Below, piece by piece: positions 8,871-17,119 of a DNA stretch of 64,000 nucleotides; the first letter of the stretch is position 1, and every line of letters begins with the position of its first letter. Source of the stretch: F-183 sp964627455 (GTDB taxonomy: Bacteria; Acidobacteriota; Terriglobia; Bryobacterales; Bryobacteraceae); the NCBI GenBank assembly GCA_964627455.1, contig CAZVKC010000006.1:62001-126000 (forward strand), written 5' to 3'. Under the pieces are notes generated by a model. That model did no database searches, had not been told where the DNA came from, and saw only the letters and a program-made list of their open reading frames with translations. The position numbers and the translations under genes were made by a program.

Positions 8871-9941
8871 ATGAAGCGACGCGACTTTATTCATCAATCC
8901 GCCGCGGCCCTGACCGCTGCTTCGGTTGTCCTGCCGGATGACGCACGCGGAGCCATCGCCAGGGTCCGCACCGGCATGCTGGGCACACGCCACAGCCACT
9001 TCGGCGGCAAACTCACGGCGATGCTCAACAACCCCGATTTCGAAGTCGTGAGCATCGTCGAAACTGACGCCGAAGCGCGCGCGAAACTGCAAAAGGATCC
9101 CCGTCTTTCCGCCATGAAATGGGTTCGCGAAGAGGAACTGCTGGCGGATCCTTCCATCCATCTCATCGTCGTCGAATGCTCCGCGTGGGAAGCGATTCCG
9201 TGGGGCAAGAAGGTCATCGCCGCCGGCAAGCATCTGCATCTCGAAAAGCCGCCGGGCAATGAGTGGGGACCCTTCAAACAACTCGTCGAGGACGCCCGCC
9301 GCAAAAACCTCATCATCCAGACCGGCTATCTCTGGCGCTGGCATCAGGGTGTCATGGCTGCCGTGGAAGCCGCGAAGAAGGGCTGGCTCGGCGAGGTCTT
9401 CATGGTCCGCGGCAGCATGAACGCCGATCGCGACCAGGCGCAGCGTGACACCGAGGCGAAGTACAAAGGCGGCGGATTGTTCGAACTTGGCGGGCATGTG
9501 CTCGACCGCATGGTGGAGGTCCTCGGGCGGCCGAAATCGGTGCAAAGCTGGCTGAAACACCACACCAGCACTCCCGACAAACTCGCCGACAACAGCGTCG
9601 CCGTCCTTGAGTTCGACCACGCGCTCGGCGTGTTGACGCAATCGGCCAAGATGTCCGGATCCGGCGACCATCGGTCGTTCGAAGTCCTCGGCACGGATGG
9701 CAGCGTCATCGTGCATCCTGAAGCGAACCCGCCACGCCTGCGGGTCCACATGCGCAAAGCCGTGGGTCCATATAAGGCGGGGTGGCAGGACATCAGCATT
9801 CCGCCGCAACCGCGCTTCATCCCCGACTTTCAGGAACTCGGCGCCGCCATCAAAGCCGGCAAGCCGCTCAAGCATTCCTACGATCACGAGTTGCTGCTGC
9901 ATGAGACACTGCTGCGCGCATCCGGGGAGATCAAGGGATGA
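8871..9941 (+). CDS. exported Gfo/Idh/MocA-family oxidoreductase (module 1, type A)
   Basis: 356 aa from the ATG at 8871; a GTG at 8862 inside the inverted repeat is also possible. The N-terminus MKRRDFIHQSAAALTAASVV is a twin-arginine-type signal. It is followed by a Rossmann domain with an imperfect glycine motif (GMLGTRHSHFG) and the family's HLHLEKPPG motif, where Lys is the catalytic or cofactor-contacting residue, and then the C-terminal alpha/beta substrate domain. By analogy with glucose-fructose oxidoreductase it may oxidise or epimerise a sugar in the periplasm with a tightly held NAD(P). It is clearly paralogous to the gene at 16059 (YLWRWHQGVMAAVEAAKKGWLG versus YQWRYHPAMEAAMDAARKGWLG, compared in part). 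The next gene overlaps by 4 bp. Confidence 0.87.
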   Translation: MKRRDFIHQSAAALTAASVVLPDDARGAIARVRTGMLGTRHSHFGGKLTAMLNNPDFEVVSIVETDAEARAKLQKDPRLSAMKWVREEELLADPSIHLIVVECSAWEAIPWGKKVIAAGKHLHLEKPPGNEWGPFKQLVEDARRKNLIIQTGYLWRWHQGVMAAVEAAKKGWLGEVFMVRGSMNADRDQAQRDTEAKYKGGGLFELGGHVLDRMVEVLGRPKSVQSWLKHHTSTPDKLADNSVAVLEFDHALGVLTQSAKMSGSGDHRSFEVLGTDGSVIVHPEANPPRLRVHMRKAVGPYKAGWQDISIPPQPRFIPDFQELGAAIKAGKPLKHSYDHELLLHETLLRASGEIKG

Positions 9942-11047
9942 TCACCCGTCGAACGGCCGTATCCTCGATCGTGGCCGCGAGCCTCGCGCGCGCATCCCAG
10001 GCGAATTCCGCCGTCAACATCGGCGTCATCGGAACCGGCAATCGCGGGACCTTCGTCGCGTCGATGATGGCGAAACATACGCCCGCGCGCGTCACGGCGC
10101 TATGCGACATCTTTCCCGAAAAGATGGAGCAGGCGAAGAAAACGATCGGCGTCGAGAATCCCAAGCTGTACACCGACTACCGGCAGATGCTCGCATCCAG
10201 GGACATCGACGCGATCCTCATCGCGACGCCGGTGTTCCTGCACGCCGAGCACTTCGAAGCCGCGGTGAAGTCCGGCAAACACATCTACATTGAAAAGCCC
10301 GCGTCGATCGACGTCGCTGGATGCAAGCGCATCATGCGCGCCGCCGATGCTGCCGACCGCAAGATCAACATCACGTTCGGATTCCAGCGGCGCTACGCCC
10401 AGACCTATCAAAAAGCCAAGAAACTCGCGGATTCCGGAGCCATCGGCGAAATCCATCTCGGCTTTGCCCGCTTCATCAAGAACGACGATGATGGTCCGCC
10501 GGCGCCCAAGCCGCAGACCGAGATCGAGAAGGTCAAACATTGGGGCGAATGGAGGGAACTTTCCGGCGACCTCATTGTCGAAAACAACGTCCATTCGATC
10601 GACGTGTTGAACTGGTTCCTCGGCGGACATCCGAAGAGCGCCATCGGCAGCGGCGGCACGAAGACCCGCAAACAGGGCGACATGCGCGACCACAACTTCG
10701 TCGCCTTCGATTACGGCAACGGTGTCGAAGGGCAACTTTCCGGCATGACGCTCGCGCCTCCCGGATATCGCGACGTCGTCGAGCAGTTCTTCGGCGCAAA
10801 GGGCGTCATCGAAACATCCGAAAACCACTGGCGGCACTTCCGCGGCCGCGGTGATGAGACCCGTGAGGCCGCGCCCCGCAACAACACGATCGATTCCGTC
10901 GCCGCGTTCGTGCAGCGCATCAGCGAAGGAAAGCCGGAAAACACAGGTGTTCGCGGCGCGGAGAGTTCGCTCACCGCGATTCTCGGACGCATGGCGATGG
11001 ATGCGCGCCGCGTCGTCACATGGGACGAGATGATGCGATCGGCTTGA
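9938..11047 (+). CDS. exported Gfo/Idh/MocA-family oxidoreductase (module 1, type B)
   Basis: 369 aa. It starts MITRRTAVSSIVAASLARA, a twin-arginine-like leader, followed by a classical dinucleotide motif GVIGTGNRG and the IYIEKPAS motif. The substrate domain has HxxD-like ENNVHSIDVLNWF, usual for family members acting on polyols or sugars. It is a close paralogue of the gene at 17120, sharing for example FEAAVK-GKH, EKPA and DRKINITFGFQ. Its 4-bp overlap with the upstream type A gene means the two are translated together, so they probably act on the same substrate, one perhaps making a 3-keto sugar and the other reducing or epimerising it (inference). Confidence 0.88.
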   Translation: MITRRTAVSSIVAASLARASQANSAVNIGVIGTGNRGTFVASMMAKHTPARVTALCDIFPEKMEQAKKTIGVENPKLYTDYRQMLASRDIDAILIATPVFLHAEHFEAAVKSGKHIYIEKPASIDVAGCKRIMRAADAADRKINITFGFQRRYAQTYQKAKKLADSGAIGEIHLGFARFIKNDDDGPPAPKPQTEIEKVKHWGEWRELSGDLIVENNVHSIDVLNWFLGGHPKSAIGSGGTKTRKQGDMRDHNFVAFDYGNGVEGQLSGMTLAPPGYRDVVEQFFGAKGVIETSENHWRHFRGRGDETREAAPRNNTIDSVAAFVQRISEGKPENTGVRGAESSLTAILGRMAMDARRVVTWDEMMRSA

Positions 11048-11048
11048 T

Positions 11049-11077
11049 TTGACACGGTTGGCGGGAAGCAATATGAT
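11049..11077 (+). promoter_or_regulatory. sigma70 promoter of TonB-dependent receptor 1
   Basis: TTGACA (11049-11054), exactly 17 bp, TATGAT (11072-11077): a near-consensus promoter placed 2 bp after the stop of the preceding gene. Start of transcription is expected near 11084, giving a leader of about 30 nt. Confidence 0.8.
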
Positions 11078-11113
11078 TGCCCACATCACTCTACCCCTGG
11101 AGTTTTCGCAACA

Positions 11114-14100
11114 ATGCTTCCAAGTCTTCGAAGTTACTTGTCCATTGCAGCAACGTGTCTCGCGCTTTGGACTCTTCCCGCACTCAGCCAGGAAGTGACC
11201 GGCACGATCGCCGGCACGATCACCGATCCAAGCGGCGGTTCCATGGCAGGCGTCAACGTAAAGGCCGTCAACACGGGAACCAATGCGACCTATACCGGGT
11301 CCACGACGGATCTCGGAACATTCTCCATCCGCAGCCTGCCGGTCGGCGTCTACACGCTCACCGCTGAAGCCCCGGGATTCAAACGCTTCGAGGCGAAGAA
11401 CATTCAGATTCAGGTGAACCTCGTTTCGCGCGTCGACGTCACCATGCAGGTCGGCCAGGTTGCCGACACCATCGAAGTCAACGCGCCGGTCGTCGCGGTC
11501 GACACCGAAAGCGCGACGCTCAAGACCGTCGTCGATCAACGGCGCGTCGAAGACCTGCCGCTCAACGGCCGCGATCCGACGCAATTGATGCGCCTCGTTG
11601 CCGGCGTCGCGCTCTACAACGGTTCCGGCCTCACATCCGGCACCACTTACCCGGGCGTCGTTTCCGTGTCGGTCAACGGCAACCGCGGCAATTCCACCAA
11701 CTACGTTCTCGACGGCGGCCAGAACAACGACCACTACAACAACGCGCCGAACCCGATGCCGAATCCCGACGCATTGCAGGAGTTCAGCGTGCAGACTAAC
11801 AACTTCAGCGCGGAGTTCGGACGCAATTCCGGCGGCATCGTCAACGCGATCACGAAGTCCGGCACCAATGAACTGCACGGCGCGCTGTTCGAATACGTCC
11901 GCAACAACAATCTCAACGCGGCGAACTTCTTTGCGCCGCCCAAGCCCGGTTCGCCCAACGAGAAGTTGAATGACGGACTCAAGCGCAACCAGTTCGGCGC
12001 GACTGTCGGCGGTCCCGTTGTTCTGCCCAAGATCTACGACGGCAAGAACAAGACGTTCTTCTTCTTTTCCTACCAGGGGACCCGCCTTCGCCAGCGTCCC
12101 ACCAACAGCTTCGTCAACGTCCTCACGGCGAAGGAACGCAACGGCGATTTCTCCGAAACTGCGACACCTCTCAACAATCCTCTCGGAGGCACGTTCGGCG
12201 GCAATCTGATTCCCGCTTCGCAACTGTTTCGCGGTTCGAAGACGCTCGTCGACAACAACATCCCCGTGCCGTTGAGCGGCCGCCAGGTCGTGACGTCGAA
12301 CGTCGCGAACTACGATGACAACCAGACGCTCGGCAAGATCGACCAGCAGATCGGATCCAAGATCCGCGCCTCGGGCCGCGTGTTTGTTTCGCGCGCGCAT
12401 CAACCCGGCAACCTGACACCGAACAATTACTACGAGAACACCGACATCCGCGACTGGCGCAACACCAGCTATGTCGGCAACGTGCAGTGGACCGCCTCAC
12501 CCACGTTCCTCAACCAGACCATCGTCAGCTACAACAAGACCGATGGTCCCGCGGCGCACGTGTATCCGGACAAGAACTGGAAGGATCTCGGCGTCAACAT
12601 CACGCAGGATCCGTACTCGCAGTTCTACCTTGGTTTCCAATCCATCAGCGGCATCAACACCGGCGACACCAACAACTTCATCCGCGATGAAGTGCAATTC
12701 GGCAACACCTCACGCTGGACCATTGGACGCCACAACATGGCTTTCGGCGGCGAGTACCACTACGCTCGCGGAGACGTCATCAACAACTTCCGCGCGCAGG
12801 GACGTTTCATGTATACGCGCGCAGCCGGCTACACCGGCAACGATATAGCGGACTTCCTGATCGGCCGCTATGGCGAGTTCATCCAAGGCGTCGGCGAGTT
12901 CAAGAACACGCGCTTCCACATCATCAACTTCTTCTTCAACGACACGTTCAAGGTCAACCGGCGGCTCACCGTGGACCTCGGCGTTCGCTGGGAACCCTTC
13001 CTGCCGAACACCGACACGCTCGGCAAACTCGCGGTTTGGGGTGGATTGCAGGCTCGTTCGAAGCGCTTCGTCAACGCGCCCGCCGGCGTCCTCTATCCGG
13101 GCGACGGCATCCCCGACGGCGGCTATCCAACGACGTGGAGCAACTTCGGCCCGCGCATCGGCATCGCCTACGATCTCACCGGCGATGGCAAGACTTCGCT
13201 GCGCCTCGGTTACGGCGTCTTCTACGATCGCCTGAACACGCTGCAGACCAACAGTGCGGCAACGCAAGCGCCGTTCGGAACCGTGGTCGACATCTTCGGT
13301 GGTCCCAACGACACGATGGCGAATCCCTACGCGAACTTCCCCGGCGGGAATCCCTTCCCCAAGATCGGCTTCGACGCCGTGGGAACCGATGTCTTGAACC
13401 CCGGTAAAGACGCCGCGTTCGTGCTGCCGATGTCCGCCTTCGTTTATGGACCCGGTTCGCGCAACCCGTATGTCCATTCGTGGAACGCCACTATCGAACG
13501 CCAAATCGCCGGCGTCGTGTTGCGTACGTCGTATGCGGCGTCGAACGGCACAGCGCTCGTCAGCGGACGCGACTTCAATTCGCCATTCCCCAACGCGACG
13601 GCCACGACGGCGACGACCAACGCGCGCCGTCCGTACGCACCGGCCTACGCCGGCATCGCGATGATCGAGCCTTCCGGCCGCTCCTTCTATCACTCCGGCC
13701 AGTTCACCGCGGAACGCCGCTTTGCCAAAGGCTTCACCATCCTCGGCAACTACACGTTCGCGAAGACCATCGACAACAATGTCGGATCCGCCAACAAGGG
13801 CAACGGAAGCTCGGTCACCGATCCCTACAACCAGCGCTTCGATCGCGGACTCGCCGACTACGATCTCCGCCATGTCTTCAACTTCTCCGGCGTGTGGGAA
13901 CTGCCGGGCAAGTATCGCAACAAGGCCGCGCAGTTCGTGGTCGGAGGCTGGAACATGACCTCGATCGTCGCCTGGCGCAGCGGCTTTCCGTTCACGGTCG
14001 TCAGCGGCCAGGACAACGCACGCACCGGCCAGGGTGGCCAGCGCGCGGACCTCACGGGCGTCAGTCCGTTCCTGTCCAACGATGGACACGGCGCGATTGC

Positions 14101-14395
14101 GGCCCAGTATCTGAACCGTGCTGCCTTCCGCGTGAATGCCCTCGGTACCTACGGCATCCTGGGACGCAACACCTACATTGGCCCCGGGTCGTTCAACACC
14201 GATCTCGGCTTGCACAAGAACTTCGCTGTCACCGAACGGGCCAAGGCGCAGTTCCGGTTTGAAGCCTTCAATCTGTTCAACAACGTGAATCTCGCGAATC
14301 CGACGGGCACCGTCACAAGCGGCAACTTCATGAAGATCACGTCCACCGCAACCGATCCCCGGATCCTGCAACTGGCACTCCGGTTCCAGTTCTAG
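11114..14395 (+). CDS. TonB-dependent receptor, Oar-like, with carboxypeptidase-regulatory N-terminus
   Basis: 1093 aa outer-membrane protein. A signal peptide (SIAATCLALWTLPALSQ) is followed by a CarboxypepD_reg-type beta-sandwich at about residues 25-110 (GTIAGTITDPSGGSMAGVNV), a plug domain (EDLPLNGRDPTQLMRL, FSAEFGRNSGGIVNAITKSG) and a long beta-barrel ending in an aromatic residue (LALRFQF), the usual C-terminal signal for barrel insertion. This is the large receptor type abundant in Acidobacteriota, used for TonB-driven uptake of bulky ligands such as oligosaccharides. It has its own near-consensus promoter and lies between the two Gfo/Idh/MocA modules, so the ligand is plausibly the glycan those enzymes process (inference). 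Confidence 0.93.
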   Translation: MLPSLRSYLSIAATCLALWTLPALSQEVTGTIAGTITDPSGGSMAGVNVKAVNTGTNATYTGSTTDLGTFSIRSLPVGVYTLTAEAPGFKRFEAKNIQIQVNLVSRVDVTMQVGQVADTIEVNAPVVAVDTESATLKTVVDQRRVEDLPLNGRDPTQLMRLVAGVALYNGSGLTSGTTYPGVVSVSVNGNRGNSTNYVLDGGQNNDHYNNAPNPMPNPDALQEFSVQTNNFSAEFGRNSGGIVNAITKSGTNELHGALFEYVRNNNLNAANFFAPPKPGSPNEKLNDGLKRNQFGATVGGPVVLPKIYDGKNKTFFFFSYQGTRLRQRPTNSFVNVLTAKERNGDFSETATPLNNPLGGTFGGNLIPASQLFRGSKTLVDNNIPVPLSGRQVVTSNVANYDDNQTLGKIDQQIGSKIRASGRVFVSRAHQPGNLTPNNYYENTDIRDWRNTSYVGNVQWTASPTFLNQTIVSYNKTDGPAAHVYPDKNWKDLGVNITQDPYSQFYLGFQSISGINTGDTNNFIRDEVQFGNTSRWTIGRHNMAFGGEYHYARGDVINNFRAQGRFMYTRAAGYTGNDIADFLIGRYGEFIQGVGEFKNTRFHIINFFFNDTFKVNRRLTVDLGVRWEPFLPNTDTLGKLAVWGGLQARSKRFVNAPAGVLYPGDGIPDGGYPTTWSNFGPRIGIAYDLTGDGKTSLRLGYGVFYDRLNTLQTNSAATQAPFGTVVDIFGGPNDTMANPYANFPGGNPFPKIGFDAVGTDVLNPGKDAAFVLPMSAFVYGPGSRNPYVHSWNATIERQIAGVVLRTSYAASNGTALVSGRDFNSPFPNATATTATTNARRPYAPAYAGIAMIEPSGRSFYHSGQFTAERRFAKGFTILGNYTFAKTIDNNVGSANKGNGSSVTDPYNQRFDRGLADYDLRHVFNFSGVWELPGKYRNKAAQFVVGGWNMTSIVAWRSGFPFTVVSGQDNARTGQGGQRADLTGVSPFLSNDGHGAIAAQYLNRAAFRVNALGTYGILGRNTYIGPGSFNTDLGLHKNFAVTERAKAQFRFEAFNLFNNVNLANPTGTVTSGNFMKITSTATDPRILQLALRFQF

Positions 14396-14398
14396 GAT

Positions 14399-15232
14399 CT
14401 ACATCCGTACGCTGCGCGAGACCAGCTCTCGCACCTCGCGCAGCGTACGCGACGCATCTTTGGTGGGGATGTACTCCATCCCCACGAATCCCTTGTAGCC
14501 ACTCTCGCCGATCGCGCGAAACACATTTCCGAAATGAATTTCACCAGTGCCCGGCTCATGGCGCGCCGGCACGTCGGCCACGTGAATGTGCCCAATCGCG
14601 GCGGTATTCGCGCGAATGGTCTCGATCAGATTGCCCTCCATGATCTGCACGTGATAAAGGTCAAACAGAATCTTCACGAACGGGCTGCCAACCTCACGTA
14701 CAACCTCGAAAGCTTCGGGCGTGCGATCGAGGTAATAACGCGAATGATTGTCGCCCTTCGGATTCAACGGCTCAATCTTCGCCAGCGTGTTGATCACTTC
14801 CACGACCAGTGTGATGCCCGCGGACGCCACCAGATCGTGCGCGCGCTTCAACCCCTCGACGATACTCGCATGCTGCTGCTCGCGGGTCCGCCCTGGAATG
14901 CGGAAGCCTGACAGCACGACCATCTGCTGCGCTTCGAACCGCTTCGCTGCTTCGAGCGACGCACGCAACTCCGCAAGGAACCCTTCGCGCTCGGCGGGGT
15001 CGCACAAGCCCATGCCTACCGGATTCACGCCCTTGTTCCCCACCAGACTCACACACGTCAGCCCCAGCTTCTTCTTCAGCGGCGTGATCTGCGCTGGATC
15101 GGACGCTCGCCAGTCTCCGAACTCGAAACCCTGATATCCCGCGGCTGCGACTTTCTCGATCTGGCGGGCCAGTGGCAATCCGGGAAACAACGGTTCCACG
15201 CGAACGGACAACGAGAACGGCAAACGGGACAT
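14399..15232 (-). CDS. TIM-barrel sugar isomerase/epimerase (hydroxypyruvate isomerase-like)
   Basis: 277 aa, AP-endonuclease-2-type TIM barrel. Metal and substrate residues typical of the family are visible: TLVVEVINT, VKILFDLYHVQIMEG and IGHIHVADVPARHEPG, then GMEYIPTKD. This arrangement is seen in hydroxypyruvate isomerase (Hyi) and sugar-phosphate isomerases. No signal peptide, so it is cytosolic. It is divergent from the cupin gene with only 44 bp between starts; a GATAAT box (15240-15245, minus strand) lies 7 nt before its ATG, consistent with a leaderless transcript. Relatives often act downstream of Gfo/Idh/MocA enzymes in sugar or inositol catabolism. Its 3' end carries a perfect 15-bp inverted repeat. 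Confidence 0.87.
   Translation of the reverse strand: MSRLPFSLSVRVEPLFPGLPLARQIEKVAAAGYQGFEFGDWRASDPAQITPLKKKLGLTCVSLVGNKGVNPVGMGLCDPAEREGFLAELRASLEAAKRFEAQQMVVLSGFRIPGRTREQQHASIVEGLKRAHDLVASAGITLVVEVINTLAKIEPLNPKGDNHSRYYLDRTPEAFEVVREVGSPFVKILFDLYHVQIMEGNLIETIRANTAAIGHIHVADVPARHEPGTGEIHFGNVFRAIGESGYKGFVGMEYIPTKDASRTLREVRELVSRSVRM
14406..14449. repeat. perfect 15-bp inverted repeat at convergent gene ends
   Basis: CGTACGCTGCGCGAG (14406-14420) and its exact reverse complement (14435-14449), with a 14-nt loop. It lies within the last codons of the isomerase gene, 11 bp beyond the stop of the convergent TonB receptor gene. It could serve as a two-way transcription stop or RNA-end stabiliser. 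There is no T-run. Confidence 0.75.
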
Positions 15233-15239
15233 GGATTCG

Positions 15240-15270
15240 ATTATCTACCGTGGCGGCGCTGCTATACAAT
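15240..15270. promoter_or_regulatory. back-to-back -10 boxes for isomerase and cupin genes
   Basis: The 44-bp divergent gap holds GATAAT on the minus strand (15240-15245), 7 nt before the isomerase ATG, and TACAAT on the plus strand (15265-15270), 6 nt before the cupin GTG. Neither gene has a clear ribosome-binding site. Both could yield leaderless mRNAs. The -35 elements are weak, so the call is tentative. Confidence 0.45.
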
Positions 15271-15276
15271 GGACCC

Positions 15277-16062
15277 GTGCCAGCCTCGTCCCGCGTCGTC
15301 ATCACCACGCTCGCATTGTTATCTGGAGCTGCCTTTTCTCAAACGATCCGCGTCGTCAAGTTCGCTGAAAGCGATCCCTTCCGCATGGGCGAAGTCACGT
15401 CGCGGCGCATCATTCACCCCGGCCTCGGCGCAAAGAAGACAACCTTGAATCTGTCGGTCTCGAAGCCCGGTTCGGAATTCGCGCAACACGTCCACGATTA
15501 TTCCGACGACACGATTCTTGTGCTCGACGGCGAGGTGAATCTCCGCCAGGGCGACTCATTGCATCTATTCAAAACCGGCGAGTGCGCGTTCGTGCCAACG
15601 GGCCAGATCCACGGCACCGTCACCGCGGGAAGCGGCGACGCGGTCATGATCAGCTTTCAGAATCCGCCGGATCTCATTCTCTACACCGGCGCTCGCGATT
15701 CCAAGCGTCCGGGCGCCACGGCTCCCAAGGGCGACATCACGCCCGGCGCGGTCAAGTACGTGAACTTCCGCGCCAGCAAGTCGGGCGCCTTCACGGGACC
15801 ACAGCAGGGGTCCAACCGCGCCACCGGATCCCGTCACCTGATGAAACCGAAACAGTCGTTCAAGACCTCCGTCGCCAACGACGGCGAACAACTCCTCTTC
15901 GTCTGGAAGGGCGCGATTCGCGTCACCGACGCGGCGGGCAAGACTTACGACGCTAGTGAACGCGACACGGTCTTCATCCAGGGCGCCGTCGCGGACCTCA
16001 CCGTCACGGCAACCGCCAACAATACTGAACTCATCCAGGTACAGGCGCCAGGCACCAAGTGA
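15277..16062 (+). CDS. exported double-cupin protein
   Basis: About 261 aa from a GTG. The N-terminus (VVITTLALLSGAAFSQ) is a Sec signal peptide. The first cupin has HVHDYSDDTILVLDGEVNLRQG-type metal-binding motif 1 (residues shown in part) and motif 2 around FVPTGQIHGT. A second, more diverged cupin spans about residues 170-255. Cupins of this sort bind metals and sugars and can isomerise, epimerise or dehydrate sugar intermediates, but the activity here is unknown. It overlaps the following Gfo/Idh/MocA gene by 4 bp, which ties it to the same periplasmic pathway. Confidence 0.8.
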   Translation: MPASSRVVITTLALLSGAAFSQTIRVVKFAESDPFRMGEVTSRRIIHPGLGAKKTTLNLSVSKPGSEFAQHVHDYSDDTILVLDGEVNLRQGDSLHLFKTGECAFVPTGQIHGTVTAGSGDAVMISFQNPPDLILYTGARDSKRPGATAPKGDITPGAVKYVNFRASKSGAFTGPQQGSNRATGSRHLMKPKQSFKTSVANDGEQLLFVWKGAIRVTDAAGKTYDASERDTVFIQGAVADLTVTATANNTELIQVQAPGTK

Positions 16063-17102
16063 CGCGGCGTAACTTCACCGCTGCCGCCGCACTCGCGCTT
16101 TCGGCGTCAGCGCAGAACACTTCGCTGCGCCCCATCCGCGCCGCCATGATCGGCACGGGACACGGTCACGCACACAGCAAGATTCTCGCGCTGCAAAGCA
16201 TGCCGGAATACGAATTCATCGGCGTCTGCCGGCCGGACCCGCAGGATCCCGCCATCGGCCGCGCTTTCGAGAAGATCCGCTGGCTGCAACTCGAGCAAGC
16301 CCTCGGCGACCCGTCCGTCGAGATGCTCGCCATCGAATTCGCGGATCCTGACACGAACCTCGAGTACGCCCATCGCGCCATCGACGCCAACAAGTTCGTG
16401 CATCTCGACAAGCCGCCGGGCTCGAACCTCGCGAGTTTTCAGAAGCTCATCGCCAAGGCGAAGAAACAGAACAAGGTCGTGCAGATGGGCTATCAGTGGC
16501 GTTATCATCCCGCGATGGAAGCGGCCATGGACGCCGCGCGCAAAGGCTGGCTCGGACGCATCTATCGCTTCCGCGCGTCGATCGACAAGCCGATCCTTGC
16601 CGACGAGCGTCGACACCTCGCCAAATACCGCGGCGGCATGATGTTCTCTGAAGGCTGCCATCTTATCGACCGCGCGACGGCGCTGCTGGGCAAACCCATG
16701 AAGGTCACCGGCATCATCCGCCACCACGGGACTCTCGACGATCACCTCGCAGACAACAATCTCGCGATTCTCGAATATCCCAACGCAATCGCTGAAATCT
16801 CGATGGCCGGCTTCGATCCGCAAGGCAACGAACATCGATATATCGAAATCCTCGGAACCAACGGATCCGCGCGCGTGCAGCCCTACACGGGCTCGCATCT
16901 CACCATCGAACTGAAAGACGCGGCGGGTCCATACCGCGCAGGCAGGCAATCGCTCGAACCGCCCTATCCACCGGGCCCCGGCTACACGCCCGACTTCGCC
17001 GAACTCGCCGCGGTGATCCGCAAAGGCGCCCGGCCAACCTACTCGGCGGAACACGATCTCATGACTCATCAAGTGCTGCTCGAAGCATGCGGCATGCTGT
17101 AA
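16059..17102 (+). CDS. exported Gfo/Idh/MocA-family oxidoreductase (module 2, type A)
   Basis: 347 aa, GTG start overlapping the cupin stop by 4 bp. MTRRNFTAAAALALSASAQ is a short twin-arginine-like signal. The nucleotide-binding motif is MIGTGHGHAH, and the usual EKP motif is altered to VHLDKPPGS, with Asp replacing Glu while the key Lys remains. The C-terminal substrate domain includes YRGGMMFSEGCHLIDR. It is the paralogue of the gene at 8871, again directly followed by a type B partner (17 bp downstream), so the A-B pair is present twice. Confidence 0.87.
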   Translation: MTRRNFTAAAALALSASAQNTSLRPIRAAMIGTGHGHAHSKILALQSMPEYEFIGVCRPDPQDPAIGRAFEKIRWLQLEQALGDPSVEMLAIEFADPDTNLEYAHRAIDANKFVHLDKPPGSNLASFQKLIAKAKKQNKVVQMGYQWRYHPAMEAAMDAARKGWLGRIYRFRASIDKPILADERRHLAKYRGGMMFSEGCHLIDRATALLGKPMKVTGIIRHHGTLDDHLADNNLAILEYPNAIAEISMAGFDPQGNEHRYIEILGTNGSARVQPYTGSHLTIELKDAAGPYRAGRQSLEPPYPPGPGYTPDFAELAAVIRKGARPTYSAEHDLMTHQVLLEACGML

Positions 17103-17119
17103 AGGAAAGCGAAACGTAG

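Noticed and set aside
10100..12403. 767-codon open frame on the minus strand
   Set aside because: It lies opposite two well-supported plus-strand genes (Gfo/Idh/MocA and TonB receptor), its translation has no recognisable domain, and such frames arise from high third-position GC. The same holds for the long antisense frames at 45232-47394, 49883-51310, 51341-52960 and 12710-14371.
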